This document shows, piece by piece, positions 51,867 through 60,016 of a stretch of DNA of 64,000 nucleotides (the first letter of the stretch is position 1; every line of letters begins with the position of its first letter). A program made the translations under genes and the position numbers. The notes under the pieces are model-generated. The model saw only the letters and a program-made list of their open reading frames with translations. It was not told the origin of the DNA and searched no databases. The stretch covers positions 124,001-188,000 of the forward strand of contig DAISJM010000001.1 in assembly GCA_036821485.1 (NCBI GenBank), read 5' to 3'. The stretch is from DAISJM01 sp036821485. GTDB lineage: Bacteria; Verrucomicrobiota; Kiritimatiellia; CAIQIC01; JAGNIJ01.

Positions 51867-53063
51867 TCACGGCAGCAGGGTCCACAGCTCCCGGGCCAGG
51901 ATCCGCATGCCGGTCTCCATCGACGCGTCGTCCGCGTGCGTGAAGTTCAGCCGCATGGTGTTGAACTCCGGCCGGCCGGGGTAGAACGAGCGGCCTGGCG
52001 CAAAGGCCACGCCGTGCCGGATCGTCGCCGCCAGCAGCTCATCGGCCGACACGGCCTCGGGCAGCGTGACCCAGATGAACATGCCGCCCTGCGGCGTCGT
52101 GTATTTTGTGCCGGGCGGGAACAGCGTCCGGATCCAGTGAAGCATCCGGTCGCGCTGATGCCGATACGCCTCGCGCAGGCCGGCGATATGCCGGTCCATG
52201 TCGAGGTGCGTCAGGCATTCGTAGAGCACCCGCTGCGTCAGGTCGCTGGAGCAGAGGTCGGACGCCTGCTTGGCGACGGTCATGTGCCGCAGGATTTCCG
52301 GGCGCGCGTAGGCCCAGCCCATACGCAGGCCGGGCGAGAGCACCTTGGAAAAGGAGCCCATCAGCACGGCGGACTGCTCCGGGTCGCGGAGCACGGGCCG
52401 CTCGTCCTCTCCCTCAAACCGCAGTTCGCGGTACGGGTCGTCTTCCACGAGCACCGTGTCGTACATGCGCAGCAGGTGTGACACGGCACACCGGTTCTCT
52501 CCCGAGTAGCTCAGGCCTGTCGGGTTCTGGAAGTTCGGCACCAGGTAGATCAGCTTCGGCGACCAGCGTTCCAGCGCTTCGGCCAGCAGGTACGGATCCA
52601 TGCCGTCGCTGTTCAGGCGCACCGGCACGAACCGTGGCTGGTAGAGCTCGAACGCCTGGATGGCGCTGAGGTACGCCGGCGATTCCATCACCACCGGATC
52701 GCCCGGCTCGATGAACACCTTGCCGACAAGGTCCAGCGCCTGCTGTGACCCGTTCGTGATCAACACGTCATCCGGCGATGCAGTGATCCCGCGTCGTGGC
52801 AGGACATGCTCCGCCACGTATTCGCGCAGCGGGAGAAAGCCCTCGCTCGACGAATACTGAAGGGCGGAGGAGCCGTGATCCTTCAGGACGCGCGCGGCGG
52901 CCTCGGCGATGGTATCAACCGGGAACAGCCGGGGGCTGGGCAGACCTCCTCCGAAAGAGATCACATTGCGGCTCGAAGCCGCCTTCATGATCTCGCGCAC
53001 GCAGCTCGGGCGCAGCGTGAGCACGCGTCCCGCGAAGCGGGTCTCAGTCCGGGTTGTGGTCAT
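51867..53063 (-). CDS. PLP-dependent aminotransferase (class I/II, 2-aminoadipate-type)
   Basis: 398 residues. Fold type I aminotransferase with SFGGGLPSPRLFP, YSSSEGFLPLREYVA, TNGSQQALDLVGKVFIEPGD, PNFQNPTG, VEDDPYRELRF and the PLP lysine K240 in GSFSKVLSPGLRMGW. This pattern resembles the LysN/MocR-C-terminal group that transaminates 2-aminoadipate, aromatic or branched amino acids; specificity is not readable. A strong AGGAGGG site precedes the ATG. Upstream lies a leader region with a small ORF and hairpins, so translation or transcription may be controlled there. Confidence 0.94.
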   Translation of the reverse strand: MTTTRTETRFAGRVLTLRPSCVREIMKAASSRNVISFGGGLPSPRLFPVDTIAEAAARVLKDHGSSALQYSSSEGFLPLREYVAEHVLPRRGITASPDDVLITNGSQQALDLVGKVFIEPGDPVVMESPAYLSAIQAFELYQPRFVPVRLNSDGMDPYLLAEALERWSPKLIYLVPNFQNPTGLSYSGENRCAVSHLLRMYDTVLVEDDPYRELRFEGEDERPVLRDPEQSAVLMGSFSKVLSPGLRMGWAYARPEILRHMTVAKQASDLCSSDLTQRVLYECLTHLDMDRHIAGLREAYRHQRDRMLHWIRTLFPPGTKYTTPQGGMFIWVTLPEAVSADELLAATIRHGVAFAPGRSFYPGRPEFNTMRLNFTHADDASMETGMRILARELWTLLP

Positions 53064-53196
53064 ACGGCCCTCCTCTCCGTTCTCGATATGGCGTGGGTAG
53101 GGCGTGCTCTCCGAGCGCGCCGTATGTCACGCGGACGGCTCGGCGAGCCGTCCCTACCAAGTTGGTCTCAATCGCAATCCACACATTCTTCTTCAT
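53044..53196 (-). CDS. Possible 50-residue leader ORF overlapping the aminotransferase start
   Basis: ATG at 53196 with an AAAGGAG site (53203-53209) six bases upstream, stop at 53044, so it overlaps the aminotransferase start (53063) in another frame. The first 12 residues read MKKNVWIAIETN; from about codon 13 the sequence is a REP-like element (53096-53158), giving LVGTARRAVRV. The ideal initiation signal speaks for translation, but the product is probably a regulatory leader or a small gene disrupted by the element. No run of regulatory codons is seen. Confidence 0.45.
   Translation of the reverse strand: MKKNVWIAIETNLVGTARRAVRVTYGALGEHALPTPYRERRGGPYDHNPD
53096..53158. repeat. Composite REP-like element (GGTAGGG..CCCTACC)
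   Basis: The outer ends GGTAGGG (53096-53102) and CCCTACC (53152-53158) are inverse. Inside are a GGCGTGCTC/GAGCGCGCC stem and a perfect hairpin GACGGCTC-GGC-GAGCCGTC (53134-53152). The left half matches the copy at 7355-7382. Confidence 0.75.
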
Positions 53197-53488
53197 CTCG
53201 TTCTCCTTTGGGTTGGGGTTTCACTACACGCAGAAGGCCTTCCGGGTTTCCCCGGAAGGCCTTCAAACTGAAGTCAGTTATGGAAGACGCCTACGGAGAA
53301 GCCCCGGGGGCCGCGGCCAACATGGCTACGGCGACGGAGTTCTTCGCGCAGGAGATAATGGAATTGCAGAAAAAGCCCGTGCGCGGAAGCCGACGGCTTT
53401 CGCGTTCGCGGTGCGTAGATGTGTGACTGCAATTCATGTTCAGGCGATTAAATACGCCGATGGATCGGACAAGTAAAGCAGGATTGGA
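53197..53488. other. Leader/intergenic region with hairpins
   Basis: Contains the perfect hairpin at 53233-53264 and, on the minus strand, AAAGCC-N17-GGCTTTTT (53401-53371), a plausible terminator for the radical SAM gene upstream. A 48-codon frame on the plus strand (53280-53426, starting MEDAYGEAP) lacks supporting signals and is probably chance. Confidence 0.5.
53233..53264 (-). promoter_or_regulatory. 14-bp perfect hairpin upstream of the leader ORF
   Basis: GAAGGCCTTCCGGG, loop TTTC, then the exact inverse arm. It is very stable and resembles attenuator hairpins of amino-acid biosynthesis leaders. On the minus strand it precedes the leader ORF, with no T-run after it, so it may be a regulatory fold or a repeat rather than a simple terminator. 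Confidence 0.55.
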
Positions 53489-55156
53489 TCAGGGCGCAGT
53501 CGCGGCAGCCGGGTAATGCGTCACGATGGTTGAGGGCTGGATGCGGTCTCCGAACCAGCGCACGCGCAAATCCCACGCCATGGCGAGGACCCTGGCGCCG
53601 AATCGGACGAAGCGTTCCTTGGCTTCGATGGGTCCAAGCTCGCGTCGCTCCTTTTCGAGGGCCAGCGCGCGCTGCCGTTCCGTCTCGTTCACTGCGCGCC
53701 GGGCGATGACGGGAAGAAGTTGTGAGTATTCCCGGGCTCGCGCGCGAAGTTGCTGGAATCGGGCTTCGGTGCAGGCATCTCTCGACTTCATGGCCGCCAG
53801 CGTGTGGTATCCGCGGAAAGAGGTTTCGATCATCCGGTAAATGGAACTGGAGTTGACCTCGAAGTCTTTCTGAAAGGCGTAATCGAGCCAGATTTTCGCC
53901 TCGCCGTCGGGGAAGGCCGGATGGTTCCAGTTCATCAGGTTCTGCCCATGCCATTCCTCGAACGGCACATCCGGGTTCAGCAGCCCGCGGGCCTTGTGGT
54001 CCTCGTAGAGTTGCGTCACGGGCATGCCGGTGTAGAGCATGAACTGGCAGAAGTCCGTCTGCAGGCCGACGACATAGTCAATCTCGCCGGCGATGTTGTC
54101 GGGCGTGTGATGTTCCATGCACATGATGGCCGAGCCGAGGACGGAGATGCCGTGGTCGCGCAGTTCGCGGACGAGGCGGGCGGCGTCGATGCCGGTATTC
54201 TTCGCGAAGAGCTTCTCGGTGTTGGGCGATTCGAACCCGATCCAGACGAAGACCACGCCGAGCCGCATCATGTTCTCGACGCCGAAGGCGGTGATCGCCT
54301 CGGCCGAGGATGAAATGTAGAAGCGGAACCACCGCTGATGTTTCTCCATCAGCGCCAGCAGATCCAGCGCGCGGGCGCGGTCCTTCAGGAAGTTCTCGTC
54401 CATGATGTAGAACTCGGGCGTGCCGCGTGCGTCGGCGATCCGGCAGCATTCTTCGAAGACATCCTTGCCGGTGCGGAGGAACGAGACATAGGCCTTCTCA
54501 AAGAAGTGCGATGTGCAGCAGAAGTTGCATCCGTTTACGCAGCCGAGGCCTGGCACGAGTACGCTCGGCGTCGCGCCGGGGATCGGGATGCCGAAGATAC
54601 TGCCGTACTCGCTGCTCGGCATGATGGGGTGTGTGATCGGGGCCTCGGTGTCCTGACCGAGAAATTGGCGCATCCAGCGGATGCCTTCCCCGCGGGCGAC
54701 ATGGTCGCATTCGATCAGTTTGTCGACGCCCTCGATGGCCGCGCCGTGTCCACCGAGGACGATGACGGAATCGGGCGAGTGGAGCCGGATCAGCCGCGCC
54801 ATTTCGCGGGCCTTCAGAAAATTGGGGGTGATGAACGAGATGCCGATGATGTCGTAGTGGTTCCGGAGCTCGCGGATGAAACGCTCCTTGGAAGGGAAGT
54901 CGAGGATCGTGGTGTCGGCGTGGATGTTGGCGGCAATGAAGTAGAGGCCGAACGAGCGGTGATGAAATCGCAATGAAGCCGGTCCCTGGATGCGGGTGAC
55001 CTGGTTGTGGTAGAGCTCCATGAGATTCTCTTTGCGCCCGTATTCGTCGTCCACGCCATACGGTCCAAAGACTCCGCAAAGAAGGACGCGGGGGACCTGG
55101 CCCGAGAAACTTCGTGCCTTGCGGTCTGCGCTTTCGGGGTGTGATGCCTGTTGCAT
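53489..55156 (-). CDS. B12-binding-domain radical SAM protein
   Basis: 555 residues from the ATG at 55156 (GGAAGG upstream; an in-frame GTG lies 24 bases earlier). The N-terminal cobalamin-binding-like Rossmann domain includes DIIGISFITPNF and DSVIVLGGHGA; the radical SAM core has CVNGCNFC (C206, C210, C213). The rest includes FYIMDENFLKDRAR and FVWIGFESPNTEKLF. Such proteins methylate or rearrange unreactive carbons in many pathways; the substrate is unknown. It is 27 bp from the permease gene downstream in genome order and on the same strand. Confidence 0.93.
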   Translation of the reverse strand: MQQASHPESADRKARSFSGQVPRVLLCGVFGPYGVDDEYGRKENLMELYHNQVTRIQGPASLRFHHRSFGLYFIAANIHADTTILDFPSKERFIRELRNHYDIIGISFITPNFLKAREMARLIRLHSPDSVIVLGGHGAAIEGVDKLIECDHVARGEGIRWMRQFLGQDTEAPITHPIMPSSEYGSIFGIPIPGATPSVLVPGLGCVNGCNFCCTSHFFEKAYVSFLRTGKDVFEECCRIADARGTPEFYIMDENFLKDRARALDLLALMEKHQRWFRFYISSSAEAITAFGVENMMRLGVVFVWIGFESPNTEKLFAKNTGIDAARLVRELRDHGISVLGSAIMCMEHHTPDNIAGEIDYVVGLQTDFCQFMLYTGMPVTQLYEDHKARGLLNPDVPFEEWHGQNLMNWNHPAFPDGEAKIWLDYAFQKDFEVNSSSIYRMIETSFRGYHTLAAMKSRDACTEARFQQLRARAREYSQLLPVIARRAVNETERQRALALEKERRELGPIEAKERFVRFGARVLAMAWDLRVRWFGDRIQPSTIVTHYPAAATAP

Positions 55157-55207
55157 GAACGCCTTCCGTGGTGAGCCCACGCGGATAGAGTAACCCGTCG
55201 ATGCGGC

Positions 55208-56458
55208 TTATTCAATGCGGCTGTCGGGTTTGTCCGCCGGCAGCACGAGATTGAGGATGACGCCGAGGAGTCCCGCGAGGCCGATGCCGCTCAACGTGAG
55301 GCGGCCGCAGCAGAGCTCCATGTCGCCGATGCCGGCGACGAGAATAACCGCGGCAATCACGAGGTTGCGTGGGCGAGACATGTCCACATTCCCCCTGATC
55401 AACGCGCCGACGCCGATGACGGCGATCATGCCGAAAAGCAGGATAAGGATGCCGCCCATGACCGGTGTCGGGATGGTCTTGAGCAGGCCGCCGAGCTTGC
55501 CGACGAAGGCGAGGAGAATGGCGGTCACGGCCGCAATGCGCATGTAGACCGGGTCGAACGCGCGGGTCAGCGCGACGGCGCCGGTGACTTCGGAGTAGGT
55601 CGTATTGGGCGGTCCGCCGAGCAGCGCTGCGAGCGAAGTGGCCAGCCCGTCGCCGAGCAGGGTCCGGTGCAGGCCGGGGCTCTTGATGAAGTCCTTGCCG
55701 GTCACCGACGAGATCGCGAGGATGTCGCCCACGTGTTCGATGGCAGGGGCGATCGCTACGGGCAGCATGAACACGATGGCCGTCCACTCAAAACGCGGAA
55801 TGGCGAACGAGCCGTTGGCTACGGCGATATCCCAGGGGTTGGAAATCCACGCCGCGGAGTAGACCGCCGAGAAATCGATCACGCCCATGAAGAACGCGAA
55901 GACATAACCGACCGCGATGCCGCAGAGGATGGGGATGACGCGGATGAGCCCCTTGCCGAACATGACGGCGATGATGGCCGTGGCGAGCGAGATGGTGGAG
56001 AGGAGCATTGCGCGCGCGTCCATGCAGCCGGACCCGTCGAAGCTGCGCGCCATGCGCACGGCGACGGGCGCGAGCTTGAGACCGATCACCATGATGACGG
56101 GCCCGGTGACGATCGGTGGCAGGTATTTCTTGATCGTGCCGATGCCGCCGAGCCGGACGCCCGCGCTGAGGAGCGTGTAGACCAGCCCCGTGCATATCAG
56201 CGCGCCGAGCGTCGCAGCCACGCCAAACGTTTTCATGCCATATTGAATCGGCGCGATGAAGGCAAACGAGCTGGCGAGGAAGATGGGGATCGTTCCGCCG
56301 GTGATGAGTTGGAAGAGCAGGGTACCTGCGCCCGCGGTCAGGAGGGCCAATGATGGATCGAGCCCGGTCAGCAGGGGAACCAGCACGAGTGCACCGAAAG
56401 CGACGAAAAGCATCTGCACGCCAAGAATAGTCTTCTGCACGGGAGAGACAACATCCAT
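55208..56458 (-). CDS. uraA: Uracil/xanthine permease (NCS2 family)
   Basis: 416 residues with about 14 hydrophobic segments. Features: FQLITGGTIPIFLASSFAFI, the TGPVIMVIGL region and HVGDILAISSVTGKDF, then GGPPNTTYSEVTGAVALTRA, the substrate signature of NCS2 nucleobase-proton symporters. The UraA-like version of the motif suggests uracil, though xanthine is possible. The start at 56458 follows GGAGGCC closely. Likely co-transcribed with the radical SAM gene after it. Confidence 0.94.
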   Translation of the reverse strand: MDVVSPVQKTILGVQMLFVAFGALVLVPLLTGLDPSLALLTAGAGTLLFQLITGGTIPIFLASSFAFIAPIQYGMKTFGVAATLGALICTGLVYTLLSAGVRLGGIGTIKKYLPPIVTGPVIMVIGLKLAPVAVRMARSFDGSGCMDARAMLLSTISLATAIIAVMFGKGLIRVIPILCGIAVGYVFAFFMGVIDFSAVYSAAWISNPWDIAVANGSFAIPRFEWTAIVFMLPVAIAPAIEHVGDILAISSVTGKDFIKSPGLHRTLLGDGLATSLAALLGGPPNTTYSEVTGAVALTRAFDPVYMRIAAVTAILLAFVGKLGGLLKTIPTPVMGGILILLFGMIAVIGVGALIRGNVDMSRPRNLVIAAVILVAGIGDMELCCGRLTLSGIGLAGLLGVILNLVLPADKPDSRIE

Positions 56459-56516
56459 GACCGGGCCTCCTTGCGCCTGATCTTGCCGACTCCGGCCGCA
56501 AAATCAACACGACAGT

Positions 56517-57653
56517 TCAGGCACGGGCTGCGTCGGTCAGATTGTGCGACTGGGCCGTGGGGTCCCAGATCACCTGGTTCTTGTAGGGGCAGTTTCCGCA
56601 GTACGGGATGCTGTCGATGTCGGTCTTGTACTGCCGGCGGAATGCCCGTGCGGTCGCATTGTTCCAGCACTCCGTGAGCGGCGTGGGATCGTCGAGGCGC
56701 GCGAGTATGTGATTTCGTTCCAGATCGAATTCGCATGGGACGATGACGCCATCGGCAAACACGTGCGCGCGACGCCACGGCCGGTAGCAGTAGAAGGGGC
56801 GTGGGATGTCCGTTACCTGGTCCGAGGTTTCGTTCATCGCATAGCGCTGAAACTGCGCAAGGGTCGGGAAGTCCGGATTGCGGCCGCCCTTGCGGTAATC
56901 GCACAGCGTCTTGTAAGAGACAATATCTACGCCGAGCTTTTTGCCCGTTTCCAGAAACTCGTCCACCTGGTGCTGGTTGTGGCGCATGACCAACATGCGC
57001 ATGTTGATCAGCGGGCTCGACAGGCCCAGCCGTTGTTTCGTTGCCACCAGCCGCCGGATGTTGTCGAGGACGAGTTCCAGCCGTCCGCCGATGCGGTACT
57101 TGCCGTAGGTCTCCTGGTCGAGTCCGTCCACGGCGACGATGAGCTGTGACAGGCCGCACCGGACGAGTTCCTCCAGTTCGGCGTCATCCATCTTCACATT
57201 GCCGTTGGTGCTACAGATGACGACGATGTCCTTCGCGCGGGCGAGGCGGATCATGTCGTACACCTTCTTATTAAGGAGAGGTTCGCCCCAGCCCCAGAGC
57301 CAGATCACGGTCAGGTAATCGCCAAGCTCGTCGATGATCCGGCGGAACATCTCGAGCGTCATGTAGCGAGATTGGGCCTTGTGTGCCGGGTCGTTGGTCC
57401 AGCAGCCGGTGCAGTTGAGGTTGCAGAGATCCGTGGGTTCGATCATCAGGCCGGTCGGCTGGGACCACACGCGTTCGCCGCGCAGGAGGTGGTCCACGCC
57501 GGCCTTGAGCAGATTCCATTTCCGTCGGGCGGGTACGTGGCGGATGTTCCAGACCTTGCCCTCGCAGTAGAACGACAGTTTCGAGCGCAGCAGGAGGTGC
57601 AGCATCGCGCGCAAGCCGAACTGATTCTTGGGATAGACGCCGGTCTTCCTCAT
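56517..57653 (-). CDS. Radical SAM/SPASM-type protein
   Basis: 378 residues from MRKTGVYPK (ATG at 57653; an in-frame ATG lies 21 bases upstream). The radical SAM motif CNLNCTGC (C77, C81, C84) is followed by LWGWGEPLLNKK, CSTNGNVKMDD and VAVDGLDQETYGKYRIGG. The C-terminal Cys set (YCYRPW, VPCEFD, YCGNCPYKNQ) fits a SPASM/twitch auxiliary-cluster domain. Relatives modify peptides or cofactors. No precursor peptide is clear nearby; the small basic protein at 57755 is on the other strand. Ends close to the permease gene. Confidence 0.92.
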   Translation of the reverse strand: MRKTGVYPKNQFGLRAMLHLLLRSKLSFYCEGKVWNIRHVPARRKWNLLKAGVDHLLRGERVWSQPTGLMIEPTDLCNLNCTGCWTNDPAHKAQSRYMTLEMFRRIIDELGDYLTVIWLWGWGEPLLNKKVYDMIRLARAKDIVVICSTNGNVKMDDAELEELVRCGLSQLIVAVDGLDQETYGKYRIGGRLELVLDNIRRLVATKQRLGLSSPLINMRMLVMRHNQHQVDEFLETGKKLGVDIVSYKTLCDYRKGGRNPDFPTLAQFQRYAMNETSDQVTDIPRPFYCYRPWRRAHVFADGVIVPCEFDLERNHILARLDDPTPLTECWNNATARAFRRQYKTDIDSIPYCGNCPYKNQVIWDPTAQSHNLTDAARA

Positions 57654-57754
57654 GGATGGGGCATCATACCTCATGCCGCGGGCACTGCAATTCGGGAACG
57701 ACGTTCATGCTCGTGCTTGACGCTGGGGCGGCGCTTTGATACTTACGCGCACCC

Positions 57755-57883
57755 ATGGGACAACAACTCAGAATTCGTGGTAAGCGGGCAGCGCGCAAGC
57801 GACGTGTGAAGAGGCAGAAGGCCGCAAAGCGGGCCCAAAGCCAGAAGAAGAAAGTCGCTGCGCCGGCTCAGCCTGCCACCTGA
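57755..57883 (+). CDS. Very basic 42-residue protein
   Basis: ATG at 57755, stop at 57883. The sequence begins MGQQLRIRGKRAARKRRVKR and continues with Lys/Gln/Ala-rich runs, so about 40% of residues are Lys or Arg. It resembles in composition the small basic, probably RNA- or ribosome-binding, proteins of PVC bacteria, but I cannot name a family. TTGACG (57717-57722) lies upstream; the -10 is unclear (TACTTA or GATACT). No close ribosome-binding site is seen. It is divergent from the SPASM gene. Confidence 0.6.
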   Translation: MGQQLRIRGKRAARKRRVKRQKAAKRAQSQKKKVAAPAQPAT

Positions 57884-57942
57884 TCCTCCTCGGGTCGTTC
57901 AGGAATCGTTGATCACGCGGGCTCACCCGCGTCGTCGCCTGT

Positions 57943-57993
57943 TTTTTCCAATGCTTGGAAAAACGGGCCGCACTTTTTCCAACCCTTGGAAAA
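57943..57993. repeat. Palindrome array, cluster 3 (two units, 31-bp period)
   Basis: Unit 1 at 57943-57963 is TTTTTCCAA-TGC-TTGGAAAAA; unit 2 at 57974-57993 is TTTTTCCAA-CCC-TTGGAAAA. Centres at 57953 and 57984 are 31 bp apart. The array lies 58 bp upstream of the E1alpha gene. Confidence 0.9.
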
Positions 57994-58050
57994 CTCCCGA
58001 TTTCATTTCGTCTTTACCCTCTTTGGTGCGCTGGCTAGACTTGGGGGGCT

Positions 58051-59031
58051 GTGAATAGCGATACAAAAAGCCTGCCGAAGGGCGCATGGGTTGATCTCGT
58101 GCGCTGCATGCAGCTTTCCCGACTGATCGAGGATCGGCTGGTGCGGCTTTACCACCAGGGCCGTATCTTCGGCGGCGTCTACACCGGCATTGGGCAGGAA
58201 GCGGTGGGCGCAGCTACGGCGATGGCTTCCGGCAAGAATGATCTTCTTTCCCCGCTGATTCGCGACATGACCGTTCACCTCGCGCGCGGGCAGACCGCGC
58301 TCAACATTTTCCGTCAGTATCTCGGCCGTGCGACCGGACCGACGCGTGGTCGCGACGGCAACGTGCACCACGGCTCTGCTGCGCAGGGCGTTTATGCGAT
58401 GATTTCCCATCTCGGCGCGATGCTGCCGGTGCTGGTGGGCGGCGTCATGGCGCGCCGGCGGCAGGGGCGCGATACCATCGGCCTTGGCTATATCGGTGAT
58501 GGCGCGACGAGCACGGGCGATTTTCACGAGTCGGTCAATTTCGCCGCCGTGTTCGACGTCCCCGTGATTTTCGTCATCGAGAACAACAAGTACGCCTACT
58601 CGACGCCCAACAGCACGCAGTTCCGCTGCGCGCGCCTGGCCGACCGCGCGGCGGGTTACGGGATCGAGGGCATCACGACGGACGGCAATGACGCCATCGC
58701 CCTGCATCTTCTCGCGCGCGAGTTGATCGCATCGATCCGTGCCAAGCCGCGGCCGATTTTGCTGGAGTGCGATACGCTTCGCATGCGCGGCCATGGCGAG
58801 CATGACGACAGCTCCTACGTGCCGAAGGAATTGAAGGAACACTACGCGGCCCGCGATCCGCTCCGGCTCATTCGTGATCGGCTGGTGAAGGACGGCGTGG
58901 CGAAAGCTGCGGAGTGGGATGTTTTGGAACGGGACTGTCTGGCCGTGGTGGATCGCGCCTATCACGAGGCGCTCGCCGACCCGCGGCCCGATCCATCCAC
59001 TCTCACGGAGGGCGTCTATGCCGATGCGTGA
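58051..59031 (+). CDS. 2-oxoacid dehydrogenase E1 alpha subunit (pyruvate/acetoin type)
   Basis: 326 residues from a GTG start (MNSDTKSLPKG), the only plausible one before LSRLIEDRLVRLY. Thiamine-diphosphate motif GDGATSTGDFHESVNFAAVF with FVIENNKYAYST (58491-58611), RDMTVHLARG and the phosphorylation-loop-like RGHGEHDDSSY. With E1beta it decarboxylates a 2-oxoacid and passes the acyl group to the lipoyl domain of E2. Substrate may be pyruvate, acetoin or a branched 2-oxoacid. The next gene starts 14 bp before its end. A palindrome array lies upstream. Confidence 0.95.
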   Translation: MNSDTKSLPKGAWVDLVRCMQLSRLIEDRLVRLYHQGRIFGGVYTGIGQEAVGAATAMASGKNDLLSPLIRDMTVHLARGQTALNIFRQYLGRATGPTRGRDGNVHHGSAAQGVYAMISHLGAMLPVLVGGVMARRRQGRDTIGLGYIGDGATSTGDFHESVNFAAVFDVPVIFVIENNKYAYSTPNSTQFRCARLADRAAGYGIEGITTDGNDAIALHLLARELIASIRAKPRPILLECDTLRMRGHGEHDDSSYVPKELKEHYAARDPLRLIRDRLVKDGVAKAAEWDVLERDCLAVVDRAYHEALADPRPDPSTLTEGVYADA

Positions 59032-60001
59032 GATCACCTATTTGGATGGTATCAGCGAGGGGCTGCGCCGCCTGATGCGCGAGCGGCCCGATGTCGTGAT
59101 TTACGGCGAGGATGTCGGCAAGTTTGGCGGCGCGTTCAAGGTCACGCTGGGGTTCCAGGAGGAGTTTGGAGTCGAACGCGTGTTTGACACGCCGATCAGC
59201 GAATCGGCCATCTTGGGCTCGGCGATCGGCATGGCGACGCAGGGTTTGCGGCCGGTGGTGGAACTGCAGTTCGTGGATTTCGGTACGACGGCGCTGCATC
59301 ACATCCTCAACAACGCGGGGACGACACATTATCGGACGGGCGTGCCGGTGCCGATGACCGTGCGGGCGCCGTGCGGTGGCGGATTCGGCGGCGGACCGTT
59401 CCACTCCGAGGAGCTGGAGGCGATCTTCTGCAACATGCCCGGCATCAAGGTGGTCTATCCGGCGTTTCCGTCCGATGCGCGCGGATTGATCTATTCCTCG
59501 GTACTCGACCCGAATCCGGTGATCTTCCTTGAGAACAAGTACCTCTATCGGCACGTGAAGGAACTGGTGTCGGAGAAATTCGAACCCATTCCTCTGGGTG
59601 CGGCGCGCGTTTGCCGGGCCGGCCGGGACGCGGTGATCCTGACGTACGGCGCGATGGTGCATGAATCGCTTCGCGCGGCGGAGCGGCTGTCGGCGGACGA
59701 GGGGCACGAGGTCATGGTGCTCGACCTCCGCACGCTGAAGCCGTTCGATGCGGATGCCGTGCTGACCGCGGTGGCGGCGACAAACCGAGTGCTGATCGTT
59801 CACGAAGGGTGGCGGACGAACGGATTTGGCGGCGAGTTGGCCGCGCTCGTGGCGGACCGCGCGTTCCATCTTCTCGACGCGCCGGTACGACGTGTGGCGG
59901 CGCCGGATGTGCCGGTGCCGTTTGCGCCGGAACTCGAAAACGTCTACCGTCCGAACGCCGAGCGCATTGAGCAGGCGCTGGTGGATTTGATAGAATACTA
60001 A
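59018..60001 (+). CDS. 2-oxoacid dehydrogenase E1 beta subunit
   Basis: 327 residues from the ATG at 59018 (GGAGG six bases upstream; another ATG follows two codons later). E1beta features: YGEDVGKFGGAFKVT, RVFDTPISESAILGSAIGMA, ELQFVDFGTTALHHILNN and MTVRAPCGGGFGGGPFHSE, then the C-terminal RVLIVHEGWRTNGFGGE transketolase domain. It overlaps the E1alpha end by 14 bp, so the subunits are translationally coupled for 1:1 assembly. Confidence 0.95.
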   Translation: MPMREITYLDGISEGLRRLMRERPDVVIYGEDVGKFGGAFKVTLGFQEEFGVERVFDTPISESAILGSAIGMATQGLRPVVELQFVDFGTTALHHILNNAGTTHYRTGVPVPMTVRAPCGGGFGGGPFHSEELEAIFCNMPGIKVVYPAFPSDARGLIYSSVLDPNPVIFLENKYLYRHVKELVSEKFEPIPLGAARVCRAGRDAVILTYGAMVHESLRAAERLSADEGHEVMVLDLRTLKPFDADAVLTAVAATNRVLIVHEGWRTNGFGGELAALVADRAFHLLDAPVRRVAAPDVPVPFAPELENVYRPNAERIEQALVDLIEY

Positions 60002-60016
60002 CAAGGCGATGATTTC

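Noticed and set aside
53280..53426. 48-codon plus-strand ORF starting MEDAYGEAP
   Set aside because: No ribosome-binding site, no promoter, and it lies across a probable terminator of the opposite strand.
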